From assembly GCA_025617745.1 (NCBI GenBank), contig CM046853.1, positions 54,836,643-54,900,642 on the forward strand: a stretch of DNA of 64,000 nt, read 5' to 3'. Below, piece by piece: positions 44,300 to 54,920 of this stretch. This DNA comes from Heliocidaris erythrogramma (lineage: Eukaryota; Echinodermata; Echinoidea; Camarodonta; Echinometridae). The first letter of the stretch is position 1. Each line of letters begins with the position of its first letter. The position numbers were made by a program, and so were the translations under genes. The notes under the pieces were generated by a model. That model saw only the letters and a program-made list of their open reading frames with translations. It ran no database searches and was not told the DNA's origin.

Positions 44300-44655
44300 T
44301 TAAAGGGAGGGTTGAGTTCTGGGAAGGGTGAAAAATAATTTGTGAGCTTTCTCATTCTTTTTGTGTCAGTTTGGAAGATTATCATTGTAGAAATGTCCCC
44401 TGAAAAGGATTGCTCTTCAAATGCTCTCACATTCAAAATATGACAAGAAACAGCTGACATGTTTGGGCCGAACATTTGTGTGTAGTCCCATATACACATT
44501 TCTGTATGCAGTGCATATAATTCTCAGTAGGATTGAGTCAATTTCTTATCATTTTGGTGATTCCAAAACCTTACAGCATACACCAATTCTTATGTGCTAT
44601 ATAATCCACCTTTCCCAAATGCTTTGAGACAATTTCTATCACAATTCAATAATTT
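44300..44655 (+). mobile_element. MITE with AGGGAGGGTTGAGTTCTGGG start, copy 1
   Basis: Follows TTAA at 44300-44303. The body is shared, in reverse orientation, with 48727-49079 at high identity. Anchors are TATGACAAGAAACAGCTGAC, TAGTCCCATATACACATTTC and CACCAATTCTTATGTGCTAT. The right end is not clearly preserved in this copy. Confidence 0.75.
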
Positions 44656-46072
44656 TATGTTATTTCAATTGGGATTTTATTATTTTGGGGCATGAAACTT
44701 TCCCACATCTCGACCCCTCGCGATATTCGCAAAAGTTTCATGCACACAAAAATGTCTGGTTTTACAGTATCCCTTGTCCCCCTTCTCTCTGTCTGCCTTT
44801 TGTTTGAGAGTGTGTTTCATTGGCTATATGTTTCTGTCTGCCTCTTTCTCTGTCTCTCCCCTCTCCCCAACCCCCCTCCCTCTCTTCTTTCTCTTAACTT
44901 TCTAAATTATGCATTATATGCTCACATTCAACCAAAACATGCGCAACTCTGTAGGTTAATATTTTTCTGATGACTAACCATTTCCACATAATTGCCAAAG
45001 GCAAAATACGAACCACAAACCTAGCAGATACTCATGAAAAGTGTCTATATTTGCCTATATCAACACATTAACAAACATGATAAGTAACATAGAGATCCAT
45101 GTCTTGTGAAAATGCATAAGAATTTTAAGAAGTACACATAGCTTTTCATGTCTCAGTACAGGGATTATTAATATTTGATTTTTCAATCTCGAGAAGATTT
45201 AGAATATTGCTTTGCCAGGAATGCCTCAAGAGAGAGAGAGTATACAAAGTGACAATTTAGATGGCAGTTCAACTCAAAGCAGGGCAAGGATTATTGACTG
45301 GAAAATAGAAATATAAAAAATCATTTCTGTGTCAGGTTCAGTAATCACTGTCTTCCCACAATAAAGCTGTTCCTGCCATAATTTTGCTCTCTCTCTCTCT
45401 CACTTTATAGGTGCCATATCTATTAACTTTGGCGATCATGTAAACAAAAATATCATGAAAATATATGTTGTTGTAACATCCTTTTTGCATATCAGCTGAC
45501 AGGTTCACCCTTCAGGGTCATGTTTATCTAAAAACAGTTCAACTCAAAGCAGAACAATTATGCATTGAATGCACATTGAGTAAACAAGTACCACAAGAGT
45601 ACAGTCCACAACTTGACGGCTATTGAGTAAACTATCCACCTTCTTACCAACTAACATGCCCACTCATTCAAAGTGTGTAGTCATTTTAAAACTTGTCTCC
45701 ACCTATCCACTACTTGAGCGACATGTTTGAGGCCTGGTCTCGCCTAACTGATAAGGATAACTAATACCATTGAATTTTTGACAAGGAATGAATAAATGTT
45801 ATCTTGGGAGAATATGTTTGTAATATATTTCTTGCAGAGATATGAAAATAGATATTTTCCTAGGAGAAAAAGTCCTCTAAGTGCTATAGACATCAGATTT
45901 AAATGTTAAAAGTGCTTCTTTTGTCTTTATATCATAGTCATATCATATCATAGGGTATTTCAATATTTTGTTTTTATAGCTTTATTAGCTTTCCATATAT
46001 AGCTCTTTTTGGAGCTAAATAATTTTTTTGTTACATTTTTTTTTTCGAACATGCCTGGATTCAGTTGTATGC
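44656..46072. other. Intronic stretch with microsatellites, no gene recognised
   Basis: Includes a pyrimidine-rich stretch near 44760-44900, an AG run near 45230 and a CT run near 45387. Short frames only. Confidence 0.4.
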
Positions 46073-46085
46073 AAGTATAATATCA

Positions 46086-46573
46086 GTAAACGAAGAAGCT
46101 TGATGGGAGGAATTTTTAATTTGTAAACAGATTTTTAGGCATTTTACTCCCAGTGTTAAAGATCGTATGCTCGATCTGTAATGAAAAACACAAGTCAGAA
46201 AAAATTGGAACCAGCGGGATTCGAACCTGTCATCTACTGCTTGCCGGGCAGCGACTTAACCACCAGGCTATTCTGGTTCACGGCCAAGTCACGATGAACT
46301 AGAATCAAATACCCAAGATCCTCTTCTTTCTGACTCATTAATATTCATTTTTAACGGTCCGCCGTAGACAATGGTTAGTAAACGAAGAAGCTTGATGGGA
46401 GGAATTTTCAATTTGTAAACAAATTTTTAGGCATTTTACTCCCAGTGTCCGGCAAGCAGTAGATGACAGGTTCGAATCCCGCTGGTTCCAATTTTTTCTG
46501 ACTTGTGTTTTTCATTACAGATCGAGCATACGATCTTTAACACTGGGAGTAAAATGCCTAAAAATTTGTTTAC
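46086..46573. mobile_element. 488-bp composite tRNA-derived insertion with 13-bp target duplication
   Basis: Identical 13-mers AAGTATAATATCA flank the unit at 46073-46085 and 46574-46586. It begins with a 71-bp block (GTAAACGAAGAAGCTTGATG...). That block recurs directly at 46378-46448, and part of it recurs inverted at the right end (...AAATTTGTTTAC). A complete tRNA-like region lies on the minus strand (46208-46279) and a second, partial copy on the plus strand (46449-46490). The stretches 46118-46247 and 46449-46573 therefore pair as a long hairpin. No A-tail is present, which is odd for a SINE. The structure suggests template switching or a second rearranged insertion. Confidence 0.8.
46208..46279 (-). 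pseudogene. tRNA-like sequence (SINE head), 72 nt
   Basis: Read on the minus strand, the ends GAACCAG and CTGGTTC form a perfect 7-bp acceptor stem. TAGCCTGGTGG resembles a polymerase III A box, and GGTTCGAATCC is a perfect B box. The anticodon stem GCTGC/GCAGT encloses a 7-nt loop CCGGCAA. A T6 run (minus strand, 46204-46199) follows directly as a terminator. The base before the would-be GGC anticodon is C instead of the invariant U, and the T stem has mismatches, so it is more likely a tRNA-derived retroposon head than a functional tRNA gene. Confidence 0.75.
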
Positions 46574-46586
46574 AAGTATAATATCA

Positions 46587-47640
46587 TTTCATATTGAGCA
46601 GTTATGGAGACAAGATGATATTTGATGAAATGATACTTGTAATTTTTAGAATAAATCGCTGGATGTTGGATAGTAATAAACATCACAGTCTCATTGAACT
46701 ACTATTCATTGGGATTTTAATTTTAAAGCTGTGATTATCCTCTCTTGCTGGGGTTTTATGCCCAATCGATCCTGAACGGAAACCCTTCAAATGGTGTATT
46801 TACCTCAAGTCTCTCTCAGCACAGGAGACTATAAGAACTGGCAATTTGACATGAAGTTCAACTCGAAGTAGGGCAAGTTATATGGATGAAAGGAGATTTA
46901 TTTGATGGTAATCCACTCTGCCATGCAGCTCACAATGAGCCACTAGACGTCTGTAGGCCATGGAATATAGGTCTATCAAAATGAAATAAATTTATGTGTT
47001 TTTCTATATTTTCTATGATTATATCGATCTTCAGTCAGTGTGGTTAATTTGACAAGTTTGGGGTTGCATTTAATTTTTATATTCCCTTCAGAACAGTATT
47101 GAAGCATTCTGGAAAAAAGTGAAATTGATAGGTAAACTGATGAGTATTAAAAGATGTGTTTTGAACAAAAGATCATTTTATACATATAATCAAAGATTAA
47201 CTTTGAAAGGAATAGCTGTGAGCTGAATTTGAATGTGTGATTATTTATTCTGATCTGAATATTAACGTTGTAGGACCAAACTTTATCATCAGCACTTGAA
47301 AGATGCATATGGGAAATTGAATCCTGGTGCCTTGTATAGGCAGACTACACAGTGGACCACCAGACCAACTCACTTCACACAAACCTAGTAGCCTAGGACA
47401 GCCACAGTAGCCTAGATTCATCATAGAAAATTGTAGGTTTGCGGGTCAGACATGAAAGCCTATGATGCTAGCTTTATGGAAAATAAGTTGTCAGTTGCTT
47501 ATTGGCCTACCCTTCTGTGTCATTTCAGTTTCTTAGATTGAACGTCCTCTTTTATTGCTTTCAAAGGATAGAATAGAAATGCTGTTTAGAGCTTAGAGGA
47601 TAAAATAAGAATCAGCATCATCCCAATGCACCTTCAAGTA
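46587..47640. other. Intronic stretch, no gene recognised
   Basis: AT-rich spacer between the tRNA-derived insertion and the 89-bp minisatellite. No exon recognised. Confidence 0.4.
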
Positions 47641-48485
47641 GAAAGTCATCTGGAAACTCCCCCCCCCCCCATCCATTGATACTTTCAGAGCATGAAATAG
47701 AAAAATATATCACTCCAACCCACCCTGAAGTAGAAAGTTGCTTGAAGACCCCCCCCCCCCCATCAATGTATGCCTTCAAAGGATATGATAAAAATAGATA
47801 TTATCGTAGCCACCCTGAAGTATACATTCATTCAAAGACCCCCCTCCCCCATCAATGTATGTCTTCAAAGGATATGATAAAAATAGATATTATCGTAGCC
47901 ACCCTGAAGTATACATTCATTCAAAGACCCCCCCCCCCCATCAATGTATGTCTTCAAAGGATATGATAAAAATAGATATTATCGTAGCCACCCTGAAGTA
48001 TACATTCATTCAAAGACCCCCCCCCCCCTCATCAATGTATGTCTTCAAAGGATATGATAAAAATAGATATTATCGTAGCCACCCTGAAGTATACATTCAT
48101 TCAAAGACCCCCCCCCCCCATCAATGTATGTCTTCAAAGGATATGATAAAAATAGATATTATCGTAGCCACCCTGAAGTATACATTCATTCAAAGACCCC
48201 CCCCCCCATCAATGTATGTCTTCAAAGGATATGATAAAAATAGATATTATCGTAGCCACCCTGAAGTATACATTCATTCAAAGACCCCCCCCCCCCCATC
48301 AATGTATGCCTTCAAAGGATATGATAAAAATAGATATTATCGTAGCCACCCTGAAGTATACATTCATTCAAAGACCCTCTACCCAACCATTTATACTCTC
48401 AGAACATGTAAAACAAAACAAAACAAATATTACCCTTAACTATCCTGAAATAGAAATTTGTCTTGAGACCCCCCCCCCCCCCATT
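47641..48485 (+). repeat. Minisatellite, 88-91-bp unit with a C-homopolymer, about seven near-identical copies
   Basis: The word CCACCCTGAAG recurs at 47810, 47899, 47988, 48079, 48168, 48256 and 48346, giving periods of 89, 89, 91, 89, 88 and 90. Length variation is almost entirely in a C run of 8-11 nt. Other unit words are CTTCAAAGGATATGATAAAA and ATAGATATTATCGTAGCC. Diverged units cap both ends (about 47641-47745 and 48378-48485), as expected when central copies are homogenised. Long frames over the array (up to 194 codons) arise because the unit lacks stops in most frames; I do not call them genes. Confidence 0.93.
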
Positions 48486-48722
48486 CATTTCTGTGGTCTG
48501 CGTGTCTAATCCTGAGGGTTGACAGCAAGTCGATTTAAACTCGCGTCTCTCGCCATGGTCATTTCATTTCCAATCAGCAGACATCCTGACAGGGAGTATT
48601 AGGACTAGATTCAGTGGGGTGTCTTAAAGGGAGAGAAGATAAAATCTCATTCAGACATGATACCGTAAAATGCCTTTAAATGAATATTTAAATGGGGGGG
48701 GGGGTGGTATAAAATGATATAA
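48486..48722. other. Intronic spacer with a G homopolymer
   Basis: Holds a 10-nt G run near 48695. No gene recognised. Confidence 0.4.
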
Positions 48723-48726
48723 AGAT

Positions 48727-49079
48727 AAAGTTGAGTTCTGGTCATGGGATTGAATTGTGAAAGAAACTGTCTCAAAGCAATTTGGAAAGGTTTATTATAT
48801 AGCACATAAGAATTGGTGTATGGCGTAAGGTTTTGGAATCACCAAAATGATAAGAAATTGACTCAGTCCTGCTGAAATTCACATACACTGCACACAGAAA
48901 TGTGTATATGGGACTACACACAAATGTTCGGCCCGAACATGTCAGCTGTTTCTTGTCATATTTTGAATGTGAGGGCATTTGAAGAGCTATTCTTTTCAGT
49001 TGTAATGTTCCAAACTGACAAAAAGAGTGAGAAAGCCCACAAATTATGTTTTACCTTTCCCAGAACTCAACCTTCTTAA
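48727..49079 (-). mobile_element. MITE with AAGAAGGTTGAGTTCTGGGA start, copy 2 (inverted)
   Basis: Reverse-oriented relative of 44300-44655. Its own termini are inverted to each other (AAGTTGAGTTCTGG at about 48728 and CCAGAACTCAACCTT at about 49060), and TTAA lies at 49076-49079. This copy is therefore complete, about 350 bp. A third, weaker relative may lie at 62360-62590 (AGATGAAAAATAATTTG, TATATAGTCCCATAAACCC). Confidence 0.75.
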
Positions 49080-49404
49080 ATGGTGTGCTTCACATATCTG
49101 TACCTTTATAACACAAGACAAGTAAGTAGTTTCAGGGAAGAAGCATGCAGCTACTTTTTCACATCCATCTGCCATGCATTTACACATGAAATGTTTATTT
49201 TGCTGCAGAATTTTATCCCTTTTTTTCAGGCAGTTTGCTTCTGTAATGTGTCACCGAAATTGTTTTAAAAATTAATATCTACCATTTTAGCTTTATTAAA
49301 GGGGAAGTTGAACCTGATATTAAGTTGGCTTTAAAAGAAGAATAGAAATAAAATAAACAGATTAGTGAAAGTTTGAGCAAAATCCGAGAAGAAATAAGAA
49401 AGAT

Positions 49405-50470
49405 CTGAAATGCAATGAACTATCCACTGCACAATGAATGTTAATCAATTGCAAGATTTCAGTGAATATATATCTCTATTACCTTTGTTAGTTATGAAAT
49501 GCAATAAATCATTCCAGTACACTGAATGTCAATGATTGCAAGATTTCAGTGAACAACTGTCTTTTATCTTTGTTAGATATGAAGTGCAGTGAATCGTTTA
49601 CTGCACACTGAATGTTAAAGGCCAAGTCCACCCTAACAAAAAATTTGAATAAATAGAGAAAAATCCAACAAGCATAACACTGACAATTTCATCAAAATAG
49701 GATATAAAATAAGAAAGTTATGGTATTTTAAAGTTTCGCTTAATTTCGCAAAACAGTTGTATGCACATCCTGCTCAGTATGCAAATGAGGGAACCAGTGA
49801 CGTCACCCACTCACTATTTCTTTTGTATTTTATTACATGAAATACGAAATATTTTAATTTTTCCTTGTTATAATGTGAAACAAGGTTTGATTCCTCGCTG
49901 AACATGTGTAATTGCCATTGTTGCAACCTATACACAATTCAATGAGAGCTTCCTAATTGTGAAATCTGCAGAAATTAAAATATTCTATATTTCACATAAT
50001 AAAATACAAAAGAAATAGTGAGTGGGTGACGTCACTGGTTCCCTCATTTGCATACTGAGCAGGATGTGCATATAACTGTTTTGCGAAATTAAGCGAAACT
50101 TTAAAATACCATAACTTTCTTATTGTACATCCTATTTTGATGAAATTTTCAGTGTTATGCTTGTTGGATTTTTCTCTATTTATTCAAATCAACTTTTTGT
50201 TAGGGTGGACTTGGCCTTTAATGTTTGCAAGATTTCATTGACTGTCTGTCAATTATCTTTCTTAGATATGAAATGCCATAATTCATTTACTGCAAACTAA
50301 ATGAGAATGATTGCAAGATTTCATTGAATGTCTGTCCATTATCTGAGTCAGATGTGAAATCTTGCAAACAACTGAATGTTCATGATTGCAATATTTCTTT
50401 GAACATCTGTCTATTATCTTTGTTAGATATGAAATGCAATCGACCATTCACAGCACACTGCATGTTAATG
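49405..50470 (+). repeat. Tandem array, unit about 86 bp, interrupted by a MITE
   Basis: Units share TTGCAAGATTTCA...TATCTTTGTTAGATATGAAATGCA...CACTGAATGTTAATGA. The word GCAAGATTT starts at 49451, 49538, 50227 and 50313, with a variant at 50388. Removing the inserted element and one TTAA (603 bp) gives a spacing of 86 across the insertion, so the array existed first. No coding content. Confidence 0.88.
49615..50221. mobile_element. TTAA-flanked long-arm MITE inserted in the tandem array
   Basis: TTAA at 49615-49618 and 50218-50221 bound a 599-bp sequence. Its arms of about 190-250 nt are highly complementary (AGGCCAAGTCCACCCTAACA at the left, TGTTAGGGTGGACTTGGCCT at the right, allowing one base). 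Each arm carries ATGCAAAT/ATTTGCAT (octamer) and TGACGTCA (CRE) about 20 nt apart. The host repeat unit contains GAATGTTAATGA, which supplies the single TTAA target. No transposase frame. Confidence 0.9.
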
Positions 50471-51911
50471 TATGTGCGTATACGCTGGTAGGTGTGTGTG
50501 TGTGTTTAAACAGTGAGTCACTTTTGCCACTTATGTTCCCATCATTTACAAGCATGTGCATGATTCTAGGCAAGCACGAAATCATCTGATTTTTGAGAAA
50601 GCTGTTAGGGCTATGTCCAGATTCCAGGATAGAACATGAAAACTGTTCACGGAGGGGTACATGCATACAAATGAAAACCTACATTGCATAACACTCGGCT
50701 CAGCCTATGAGTGAGGTTGAAGTAAACCAGGTTGGTGTGATGTGGCTAGGCTTGGCCCAGCTAATTGGACTAATAGATGTTGGCACCATCAGCCTTGTCT
50801 CAGGGTCCGTTCACACGACCGACATTGATTGGATGGATGGATATAGTCCTATGTATAAGACCTTGACAGGACTTTCTTATTTTTTTACATGCTTACCTAC
50901 ATGTATTACTGACAAGGTGCAGATTGAAGGGGTAACACTGGCCTGTGCCTCTTACTTTTAGACCAATAAGGCATTTGCAAAGTTATGCAAGAGATATGTT
51001 TAGCCCCTCATATCTCCTTTTATGAATTATAGATGATTTTTTTTTTTAAAGGAAAGTGTTTGTATTGTGCAACATAAATCTTGTAATAGATTTTCACACT
51101 CTTTGTTCCATGTTAGTTCCCATTTATATTGTTTGATTTTGACGTTATGTTCATTCTTGCATTTTACTCTGGAGAGTGCAAGATGAAAAGCTTCAGGCTG
51201 TTCTTCTTTTCTTTTCACAAACTTTGTAGATATTAAACCTTTCTGCCGGTATGCAGTCAATGTTTATCGTCTTTCTAACACTCTAATGATGTTATTCACT
51301 CACAAATGTGTTTTTGTAAAACATACACGCATATTTGAAATTAGGTTTAATACATCCACACTGTTATTTCCAGTGCAGTAAACCATTTCAGTTTCATATA
51401 TCCAACATGTCAAGAGAGGCTCTTTTATGAATTCAATTCATTAACACTCTACAAATAAATACCACCCAGACTATTACACCACCAACATAATTTAGTCTTT
51501 TCAGGCCATACATTGTTTGGCCTACATAGAATTCATGTAAAATGTGTATGTCTGTAATTTTCTGTGCTCATTCCTGGGCTTCGAATAGACGTCAGACTAT
51601 CGTATTTCTCTTGTTTTCTTCTTCTTCCATCTCCATAATGGGGGATTGCTGTCATCAATGCCTTGTTAACAAACAGTACAGGAAATCTAGGTCAATAAAT
51701 CCGTCCTTTGAATTGGGATATGTACCGGAGATTGGATGTAACATTGCCTAATGTATAAAGAAAGCAAGATCAAAATGGGAACACCGAAATTCAAAGGAAT
51801 ATCCGGAAATAGCTATTATATTTCTGAACGATATTTGGAGTACATGTTGATATGTGCCCGGTGATTGTTAGAGTCATGAATATGTTCTTTTACTTTGCTA
51901 TTTCTGCACTC
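50471..51911. other. Intronic stretch, no gene recognised
   Basis: Short frames only, with a short GT microsatellite near 50494. A possible low-complexity TTTTTTT/AAAAAAA region sits near 51038. Confidence 0.4.
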
Positions 51912-52325
51912 TTGACCCTTTCGAGACAATTGACCATATCTTGTGGTTTGGCTCAATAACTTTTGATTCAGAGCTCTAAAAAATATACCAGATGTATGAG
52001 TAGAAAGAGCAACCCATTATGTCCATTTTTTTTGTTGCATGACCATATTGCGTTTGATGCCAGGAATTTTCATTTTTTAACATGAGAATAAGCTTTAAAA
52101 TCCTTAAATTGGCAACACATTGAGAGGTTCAAAATCATTGCTTTTCATCAAATTTGGCAATTTTTTCAACTTTCGACAAAATTCATAACCATGTATATTG
52201 TATTTAAAGACATTACACCTTATTAGAACCAGGTAGCACTGAAAGAGAAATATTGTTTTTGCCAATTTGAAGAACAAAATGTGATCAATTTACCCCTTAA
52301 ATAATTCCTGTCGTGAAAGGGTTAA
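51912..52325. mobile_element. Inverted-repeat element with GACCCTTTCGAGACA ends
   Basis: TTGACCCTTTCGAGACA at the left matches TGTCGTGAAAGGGTTAA at the right as imperfect inverted repeats. About 414 bp, AT-rich interior, no frame. The right flank is TTAA and the left TTGA, so a mutated TTAA duplication is possible. Confidence 0.6.
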
Positions 52326-52959
52326 CTAATGTAATGAAAATCTAGCTAAAACAAAATTGCTATTGCTGGAATAGGGATCTCTTTAAAAACATTGTTAGAA
52401 ATTCTATGCACCGTCTAGATAATTTTCCTCTAGGTTTTATGTAAATGTTAATACCAATCTTTTCATTCTTTTCACGCTTTGGTTTAATTAAAAAAGCATA
52501 CAACATATTTATTATGTAGCTCCAAAATATAGATATTATGATAACTAGGTGTGCAACTTTAAATATATTTCATGAGATTGTCACAACTTGACTTTTTGAC
52601 TAATTTTTCTACATTATTTTAGAAAGTTTTATATGTAGTATATTCAGTGTTGAATGAAACTGCACATCTATGCTAAAACTTAACTTAGCATTTTTTGATG
52701 GACTGTTCAAATAAAATTCCATTGGGAATATAATCTGTGGCAAATCTGTTATTCTATTTTCATTGCTTTCACATAAAATTGATAATTTCTGGAGCTAGAA
52801 TTTCAAAATGAGTTGGCATAAGAGCTCTCTGACACATAGAAGAAACACCCAAGGCAAGCTTTGCATTTAAATGCATCTATTTTTTAAGGTTACAGCTTAG
52901 GAACCTCCCTGTTTTCGATCAATCTTTTCTTTGCATGCATTTTTATTAGGATATCAGTT
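52326..52959. other. Intronic stretch, no gene recognised
   Basis: AT-rich spacer; no exon or bounded repeat seen. Confidence 0.4.
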
Positions 52960-53400
52960 ATTCATTATCAACAAGATAATATATATATAGACATCAAATC
53001 AAGCTGTCAAAACTGTAGATATTTGATTTTTTTTCAATTTCATAGGTTGTATTAAATGCATAAATCATTATGCTATCAAATTTTGTTAAGTTGCCTAAGA
53101 TGTATTTGTATATTACAGCAAAATAATAGATGTCTAATCAAACCACCCAAACTGTAGATTTGTTAATTTTTAGATTTTGCTTAAGCTCAGAGATGGTATC
53201 AAATGCATAAATCGGTATGCAGTCAATTTTTGCTAATGTGCCTAAGATCTACATGTACATGTAGGTGTATATTACAGCAAAATTATACACATCAAATCAA
53301 ACTGCCCAAACTGTAGATTCGTTAATTTTTAGATTTGCTCAAGTGCAGAGATGGCATCAAATGCATAAATCAGTATGCAGTCAATTTTTGCTAATTTGCC
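52960..53400 (+). repeat. Diverged tandem repeat, three copies of 139-159 bp
   Basis: AACTGTAGAT recurs at 53011, 53150 and 53309. TCAAATGCATAAATC and ATTACAGCAAAAT words recur in step. The third copy holds an extra TACATGTACATGTAGG insert. Non-coding. Confidence 0.8.
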
Positions 53401-53959
53401 ATACAGCGTACATTCCCAACCATTTCATGTTGAGGGTGACGTGCAGGATATGCATGAGTCGTCTTATTTTAGAAAGCAGGGCATGTCTCTCATAATGCCT
53501 TTCCATCTTGATCCTGATTTGCATTTTGATAGCCTGCAGGGGAATAAAGGTGTACTTCATCCTTGCCCAAACGAGGAGAGAAATCCGGAAGAAGAAACAT
53601 GATTTCTGGAGAAAAACCTTCTTAGCATGCCATCCTCATCCATTATAGTCACTTACCTGGCTTTCCCAACTACAGTGTATCCTCTTGCTACATTTGCATT
53701 TAAGACTAAGAAAAGTAGATGCATTAACATTTTCTTTTGTTTATCTATATGTAGATGTCACAGGTTACATACATTACAGTATGCCTGTGTATATTTGGTG
53801 CAGTTCGTCCTGGCATCTCTTTAACCTCGCCAATTTTATGTTTGCTCTTGACTGGTTTAATCTTAATCAGAACACTAAATTAAGATATTTTGCAAGTAAT
53901 TGCTATGCTTTATCATAGAGCAGAATACGAGATGTACAGCCATGGAAAATGTAAGACCA
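53401..53959. other. Intronic stretch, no gene recognised
   Basis: Overlapping short frames at 53375-53602 (75 codons) and 53627-53918 have no recognisable family. Confidence 0.4.
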
Positions 53960-54130
53960 GGGGGTGTTTCATAAAGCTGTTCGTAAGTTACGGACGACTT
54001 TACGAACGACTGGGGATTAGTTCTTGTGGTAAATGACTGAGAATCTGATTAGTATGGCACCCAATAACATGTTCCAGTCGTTCGTAAAGTCATTCGTAAC
54101 TTTACGAACAGCTTTTATGAAACACTCCCC
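53960..54130. mobile_element. Foldback MITE with GTTTCATAAAGCTGTTCGTA ends
   Basis: GGGTGTTTCATAAAGCTGTTCGTAAG at the left (positions 53962 onward) is complementary to the right end (CTTTACGAACAGCTTTTATGAAACACTCCC). Inner CGTTCGTAAAG blocks also pair. About 171 bp. The GTTTCATAAA start resembles the 58-kb copies, but the centre differs. Confidence 0.82.
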
Positions 54131-54283
54131 TGCTCCTTATAAAAGGCCTTATATGGCAAATGTTGGCTGTATCAGTAATTGAATTTTTGGAATGATTTCT
54201 ACTAGCTAACTCATAATGAGTGAATGAATACTCCCAAAAAAAATTAGCTCATGTAATAACTAATTCCTCAGACAATACCGCCA

Positions 54284-54920
54284 GGGTAATTGTCCCTAGG
54301 ACAATTAACCCAGGACAATTTTCGCTGAAGGACAATTACTTCTAAGGGCACCCCAACGGATAGAACTTTCAGAACAACTAACAGAATATAAATATCCTAG
54401 ATGCTAACTGTCTTCAGTGATATTCTCCAGGAGTAGGGGTTTTGGAAAAAATATCCTGACAGAAGTGGTCTGGGGATAATTGTCCAGGGGGTATGCCTGA
54501 TTTTCTCGTAAAGCCATGTCCACTCTTCTGGAGGCAGTTTGTTCAGTTCTTGATGGAAAATTGCTACATTTGATGATAGCAGCCATGCTTTGTGGCATTC
54601 TGTCAACAAGGTGTTCCCTTTTTTCCCCTCACAAGAGCTCATTCATACTGGAAAAATTGTTTTTTTGTTTCATAAAATTCATTTTCTAAAACCTTTATGT
54701 CACATGCACTGGTTTTAGAAGAATAATGAGAAGGCCATGGTGCTCAGACCAAGAGTAGTAACCCTTGAAATTCATCCTCTCGGACATTTATAGTCTATTA
54801 GGTGGTCAAAAAACTCTTTCTCACGGCAAAAAAGGGGTGTTGTAATTGTCTGGGGATATTTGTCCTCGCTGTAGTCATCCTAGTGGTAACTGTCCTGGGG
54901 TAAAAATTCATAGGGGGAAT
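54284..54920. repeat. Repeat with many AATTGTCC/GGACAATT words
   Basis: AATTGTCCCTAGGACAATTA, GGACAATTTTCGC and GGACAATTACTTC cluster at 54289-54342. GGGGATAATTGTCCAGGGGG is near 54471, and TTGTAATTGTCTGGGGATAT is near 54839. The arrangement suggests an old foldback element with subterminal repeats. Boundaries are approximate. Confidence 0.5.

Noticed and set aside
46208-46279. Functional tRNA gene with anticodon GGC
   Set aside because: The acceptor stem and B box are good, but the base before the anticodon is C instead of U, the T stem is mismatched, and a second rearranged copy lies nearby within one insertion. A SINE head is more likely.
47855-48439. 194-codon open frame as a repetitive protein gene
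   Set aside because: It follows an 89-bp minisatellite through rotating frames, has no start context or splice signals, and exists only because the repeat unit lacks stops.
44300-49079. A single 4.8-kb TTAA transposon with 350-bp terminal inverted repeats
   Set aside because: The right copy has its own inner terminal repeat and is complete by itself, so two separate MITE insertions explain the pattern better. There is no transposase frame inside.
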